Below, in pieces: positions 60,750 to 64,000 of a DNA stretch of 64,000 nt. Source of the stretch: Lepus europaeus (Eukaryota; Chordata; Mammalia; Lagomorpha; Leporidae); the NCBI RefSeq assembly GCF_033115175.1, contig NC_084833.1:55390716-55454715 (forward strand), written 5' to 3'. Position 1 is the first letter of the stretch. Each line of letters opens with the position of its first letter. A model generated the notes under the pieces. The model had not been told where the DNA came from. It searched no databases and saw only the letters and a list, made by a program, of their open reading frames with translations. A program made the translations under genes and the position numbers.

Positions 60750-61420
60750 AGGCATTTGGCAAAGCAGATATGCCATCACTTGGGATGCCTACATTCCATA
60801 GCAGGATGAGTCCCAGCTCTGCTTCTTCCAGCTTCGGTAGGTGATAGCTAACATATGGAGGAGACCTGCATTGAGATCCTGGCTCTTGGCTTCAGCCTGG
60901 CCCAGCCCCAGGCCACTTTAGGCATTTGGGGAATGAACCAACAGATGGAAGATCTCTCTGCCTCTGCCTCTGGTTGTTTTGTTTTTAGAAAGCAAGCTCA
61001 TTCTTTTTGTTTGTTTGTTTTAAAGATTTATTTGTTTGTTTGTTTGAAAGGCAGAATTACAGAGAGGCAGAAGCAGAAAGAGAGGTCTTCCATCTGCTGG
61101 TTCACTCCCCAAATGGCCACAACGGCTGGAGCCTAGCCAATCCAAAACCAGGAACCAGGAGCTTCTTCCAGGTCTCCCACATGGGTTCAGGGACTCTAGG
61201 CCTTGGACTATCTTTCACTGGTTTCCTAGGCGCATCAATAGGGAGCTGCATGGGAAGTGGAGCACCTGGGACTTGAACCAGTGCCTACATGGGATGCTGG
61301 CACTGCAGGCGGCAGCTTTACCTGCTATGCCACAACATCCGCCCCTCTGTCTCTGTTGTGGTCTCTTTCTATCTCTCTGCATTTCAAATAAATATAAATA
61401 AACACAACATTTTTTTTAAA
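60750..61420 (+). mobile_element. Old CSINE hosting an antisense CSINE
   Basis: Host pieces 60750-60978 and 61344-61420 (AGGCATTTGGCAAAGCAGAT head; ATTTCAAATAAATATAAATA tail). Confidence 0.82.
60979..61343 (-). mobile_element. CSINE nested, antisense, with extra 3' sequence
   Basis: The antisense CSINE occupies about 61004-61343. Between its tail (TTTGTTTGTTTGTTT) and the host CT run lie about 30 extra bases (60975-61003) foreign to both SINEs. Confidence 0.82.
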
Positions 61421-61565
61421 AGGATCAAATTGATCAAGAATAGGATAAAGGATGTTCTATGTAGAACACAATGTAAGAAAGCCCAGAGTGGAGACAAACA
61501 TGGTATGAAACTTTGATGTGAATAGGCACTGGGTGCTAGAGGGTAGAACAAGTCAAGGGTTTTCA
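61421..61565 (+). repeat. Ancient mammalian repeat fragment, family uncertain
   Basis: GGATGTTCTATGTAGAACAC and AGCCCAGAGTGGAGACAAAC fit the middle of a common old mammalian repeat. Other pieces of what looks like the same element lie at 60360-60387 (GAGCTGAGTCTTAAAGGACC) and 62037-62142 (GAGGCTAGACAAGTAGGTGG; GATCATGAAGGGCCTTATCA). Confidence 0.5.
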
Positions 61566-62019
61566 TCAGTGTACATTAACAGAAAACACCTTGGATCCCT
61601 TTAATCAGAAAAGGAATTTATTGAGAAAACAATAGGTAACAAAACAGATCCAACACAAGGGCTGGAAAATTGAGCCCCTGGGAGTAGGCTGGCACCAAGG
61701 TAAGGTATACAGCCAGAACCGCAGCTGAGATCCCTCAGGAACAGTCTGGTGAGAGATACCACTTCCACCGTAAACAGGAAGACACCACTGTCACCACTGT
61801 CACCACTGTCCTTGATAGTCCGTCACTCACTGCAGATTCAGAATCCTATTGGCTGGGCCTGGGTCACATTTCTGTGCTCTAGTTGCCAAGGAGCAATGAA
61901 AATATGTATCTGAACTTTTCATTTCTCAGTATGAGATAGATCCTGTTCCCAACCAATACCTTGTGGAATTTCTGAAACATACGAAGAATTCAGATACCAG
62001 ATTGATTAAAAAAAAAAAA
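61566..62019. other. Unassigned insertion-like segment with A-run
   Basis: Ends in A(13) at about 62007-62019 and contains a CACCACTGT triplication (61788-61811). It interrupts the ancient repeat around it, but no target duplication was found. Could be an old LTR or DNA transposon. Confidence 0.35.
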
Positions 62020-62157
62020 AAGGCAAATGTCCTCTTCATGGAACACAATGAAAGATGAGGCTAGACAAGTAGGTGGAGACCAGATCATGAAGGGCCTTAT
62101 CATTCATAGTAAGGAGTTAGGACTTTATCTGTACTGAAAGACATAATCTTCATTTTC

Positions 62158-62618
62158 TTTCTCTTTCTTTGTGGCTAAAGTACTTTATTAAATTAAGTAT
62201 GCAATTTGCAAATGGCTTCATAAGAAATTTTAAAATCAGTTATAAACATTTTTAATAAAAAATACAGAGTTAACAGCAAAATTACATTTTCTTTATAGTA
62301 CAAATAAAAACATTTATCTCTGATATACTGTCTGAAAATTCTATAATATATTCTCCAACTGATAGCTGCAATGGTGCTTATTTTTAAAATGTAATTCAAG
62401 TTTACAGTATTACTTAATGCCTCTTTATAGAATTTAATAAAGAAACAAATCTAGAACACATCTACATGCTAAAGAGCCTTTTATACATAACTTCACATTA
62501 TATGAGGACAAAGTTTATTATTTTCCTTAAAGTTGAACAATTGATTTTTATGGTCCAAATGATAAGTCTGTTATTACTAGATGATTGAATTAATCGTGAG
62601 ACTTCTTGTTGAAGTACA
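62158..62618 (-). pseudogene. Unidentified mRNA 3'-end retrocopy
   Basis: A 461-base AT-rich segment lies between exact 15-base duplications ATAATCTTCATTTTC (62143-62157 and 62619-62633). On the minus strand it ends with AATAAA (62184-62189), then about 14 bases later an A-rich, partly decayed tail (AAAGAAAGAGAAA). Signal, tail and duplication fit a 5'-truncated L1-mediated copy of a cellular mRNA 3' UTR. It is not a CSINE or L1. No protein frame is recognisable and I do not know the source gene. Confidence 0.65.
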
Positions 62619-62633
62619 ATAATCTTCATTTTC

Positions 62634-63002
62634 AAAGCCATATTCTGAGACAGTATACAAGATGTGCCAGAGTAGACAGGAGTAGGTAGCAGGGCAATAT
62701 GAGCAAAGTATTTAGTTTGGGAGATAGATGAATTATGTGCACTGCAGGAAGAAGTTTCTCCTGATTTCTAACTAGAAATTGTGGTTGGCAAACCAGTCTC
62801 CCCAAAGTAGAAAGATGCCCTTTGTGCTCCGCCTTCTGTATCTTCTCAGTCTGGTACCATTTCCCACACCCCCATCACATACGATGGATTCCATGGAGGG
62901 CCAGCTGAAGCAGCAATTGCTGTTGCCTGCCTTCCTTCCTTTCTTTCTTCCTATTTTTTTTATTTTTCTTGGTGGGGGGTGGGGGAGTTGGTGTGGGTAG
63001 AG
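62634..63002. other. Intron 2, unassigned
   Basis: The first 100 bases may continue the ancient repeat interrupted by the retrocopy. A TTCC/TTTC run and a G-run lie at 62930-62996. Confidence 0.35.
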
Positions 63003-63188
63003 GTTAACACCATTTACTGAAGTCTTACTATACACAAGGCATTATATATGCAGTTTCTCACTGAAATGTTATATTTGCACTATAAGGTTAATTACCACAC
63101 TTCCTTTACACACTAGAAAATATAGGTTCAGAAAAAATTTAGTATTTTTGCCAAGTTAACATTACTGATAATATCAAAAACAGAGTTT
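63003..63188 (-). repeat. MIR SINE, antisense, diverged
   Basis: ACCATTTACTGAAGTCTTAC, ACAAGGCATTATATATGCAG and AATATAGGTTCAGAAAAAAT follow the antisense MIR order. Confidence 0.6.
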
Positions 63189-63202
63189 AAACTAAAGTTC
63201 CA

Positions 63203-63850
63203 GGGGTTCACATTGTGGTATAGCAGTTAAAGCCACCGCCTGCAATGCTGGCATCCCATATGGGCACCAGTTTGAGTTCCAGCTATTCCAGTTCCCTGCT
63301 CAAGGCCTGGGAGGGGCCAGCGCCGTGGCGCAGTACATTAATCCTCCACCTGCAGCGCTGGCATCCCATATAGGTGCCGGTTCTAGTCCCAGCTGCTCCT
63401 CTTCCAATCCAGCTCTCTTCTGTGGCCTGGAAAAGCAGTGGAGGATGGCTCAAGTGCTTGGGCCCCTGCATCCGCATGGGAAACCAGGAAGAAGCACCTG
63501 GCTCCTGGCTTCGGATCGGCATAGCTCCAGCCATTGAGGCTAGTTGGGAAGTGAACCAATGGAAGGAAGATCTTTCTCTCTCTCTCACTGTCTATAACTC
63601 TAACTCTCAAATAAATAAATAAAAATATTTTTTTAAAAAAGGCCTGGGAAAAGTAGCAAAAGATGGCCCAAGTACGTATCCTACCACCCACAAGGGAGGA
63701 TGAGGCACCTGGCTTCAGCCTGGAACAGCCTTGGCCATTGCAGCCACCTGAACAGTGAAACAGCATATGGAAAACCTCTCTCTCTCTCTTCTCTCTCTCT
63801 CTCCAACACTGATTTTCAAATAAATAAATAAATCTTTAAAATAAATGAAT
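63203..63850 (+). mobile_element. Older CSINE hosting a younger CSINE
   Basis: Host pieces 63203-63312 and 63639-63850. Flanks AAACTAAAGTTCCA (63189-63202) and AAACTAAAGCTCCA (63851-63864), one mismatch in 14. Confidence 0.93.
63313..63638 (+). mobile_element. CSINE nested, same orientation
   Basis: Head GGGGCCAGCGCCGTGGCGCA. Exact 11-base duplication AAGGCCTGGGA at 63302-63312 and 63639-63649. Confidence 0.95.
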
Positions 63851-64000
63851 AAACTAAAGCTCCAATGCCAGTTACACTATGCCAAACTGCCTGTAGAGCT
63901 CAGTCAATAAAGGTATTCCTTGTGTTGGAGGACATCTATGCAGAACTAGTTTCAAAGGCCACCACCACCAACTCTGTCTGCCCACACCCCAAATACTAAG

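Noticed and set aside
57543..64000. Possible SWAP70 exon 2 or exon 1
   Set aside because: I looked for the minus-strand coding of the VLSHNLCTVLKVPHD and MGSLKEELLKAL segments and found neither, so these exons must lie beyond the window.

Overview
This is vertebrate genomic DNA, almost certainly from a lagomorph and most likely European rabbit (Oryctolagus cuniculus). The evidence is about 68 copies of the tRNA-derived lagomorph CSINE/C-repeat family, rabbit-type LINE-1 5' and 3' ends, and older pan-mammalian repeats (MIR, L2, MER5A, MaLR LTRs). Nothing is bacterial: there are no operons, CRISPR arrays or insertion sequences, and most long open frames are repeat or GC-rich shadows.

The only functional gene I can support is SWAP70 on the minus strand. 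Ten coding exons (numbered 3 to 12 by comparison with the human gene) run from 57542 down to the stop codon at 9299-9301. They join in frame at canonical GT/AG junctions to give 505 residues, residues 81-585 of a 585-residue protein. Exons 1 and 2 (about 80 codons) and the promoter lie beyond base 64000. The encoded part covers the end of the EF-hand-like N-terminal region, the PIP3-binding PH domain, the long coiled coil and the C-terminal actin-binding tail. The 3' UTR extends left of 9299, probably to about 6.8 kb.

Layout: 1-6.7 kb is GC-rich intergenic DNA with a CpG island (about 2.2-2.83 kb) and an old MaLR LTR. 6.8-9.4 kb is the 3' UTR and last exon. 9.4-57.5 kb holds exons 11 to 3 separated by introns packed with CSINEs, many nested inside each other. 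57.5-64 kb is part of intron 2. The introns also contain a processed RPL39 retrocopy (33.2-33.6 kb, frame intact but start codon lost), an internally deleted rabbit L1 (44.88-48.27 kb), a 5'-truncated antisense L1 3' end (40.19-41.96 kb), an older antisense L1 (49.35-51.28 kb), a CSINE/L1/CSINE chimera (39.2-40.1 kb) and an unidentified mRNA 3'-end retrocopy (62.16-62.62 kb).

I found no previously undescribed biological system. The points most worth a second look are the two retrocopies, the chimeric retroelement, the layered CSINE insertions, a CSINE orientation switch near 30 kb, possible cryptic splice acceptors in antisense CSINEs, and the CpG island downstream of the gene. Repeat family names come from recognition by eye, not from a database search; repeat ends without a named target-site duplication are approximate to about 10 bases.
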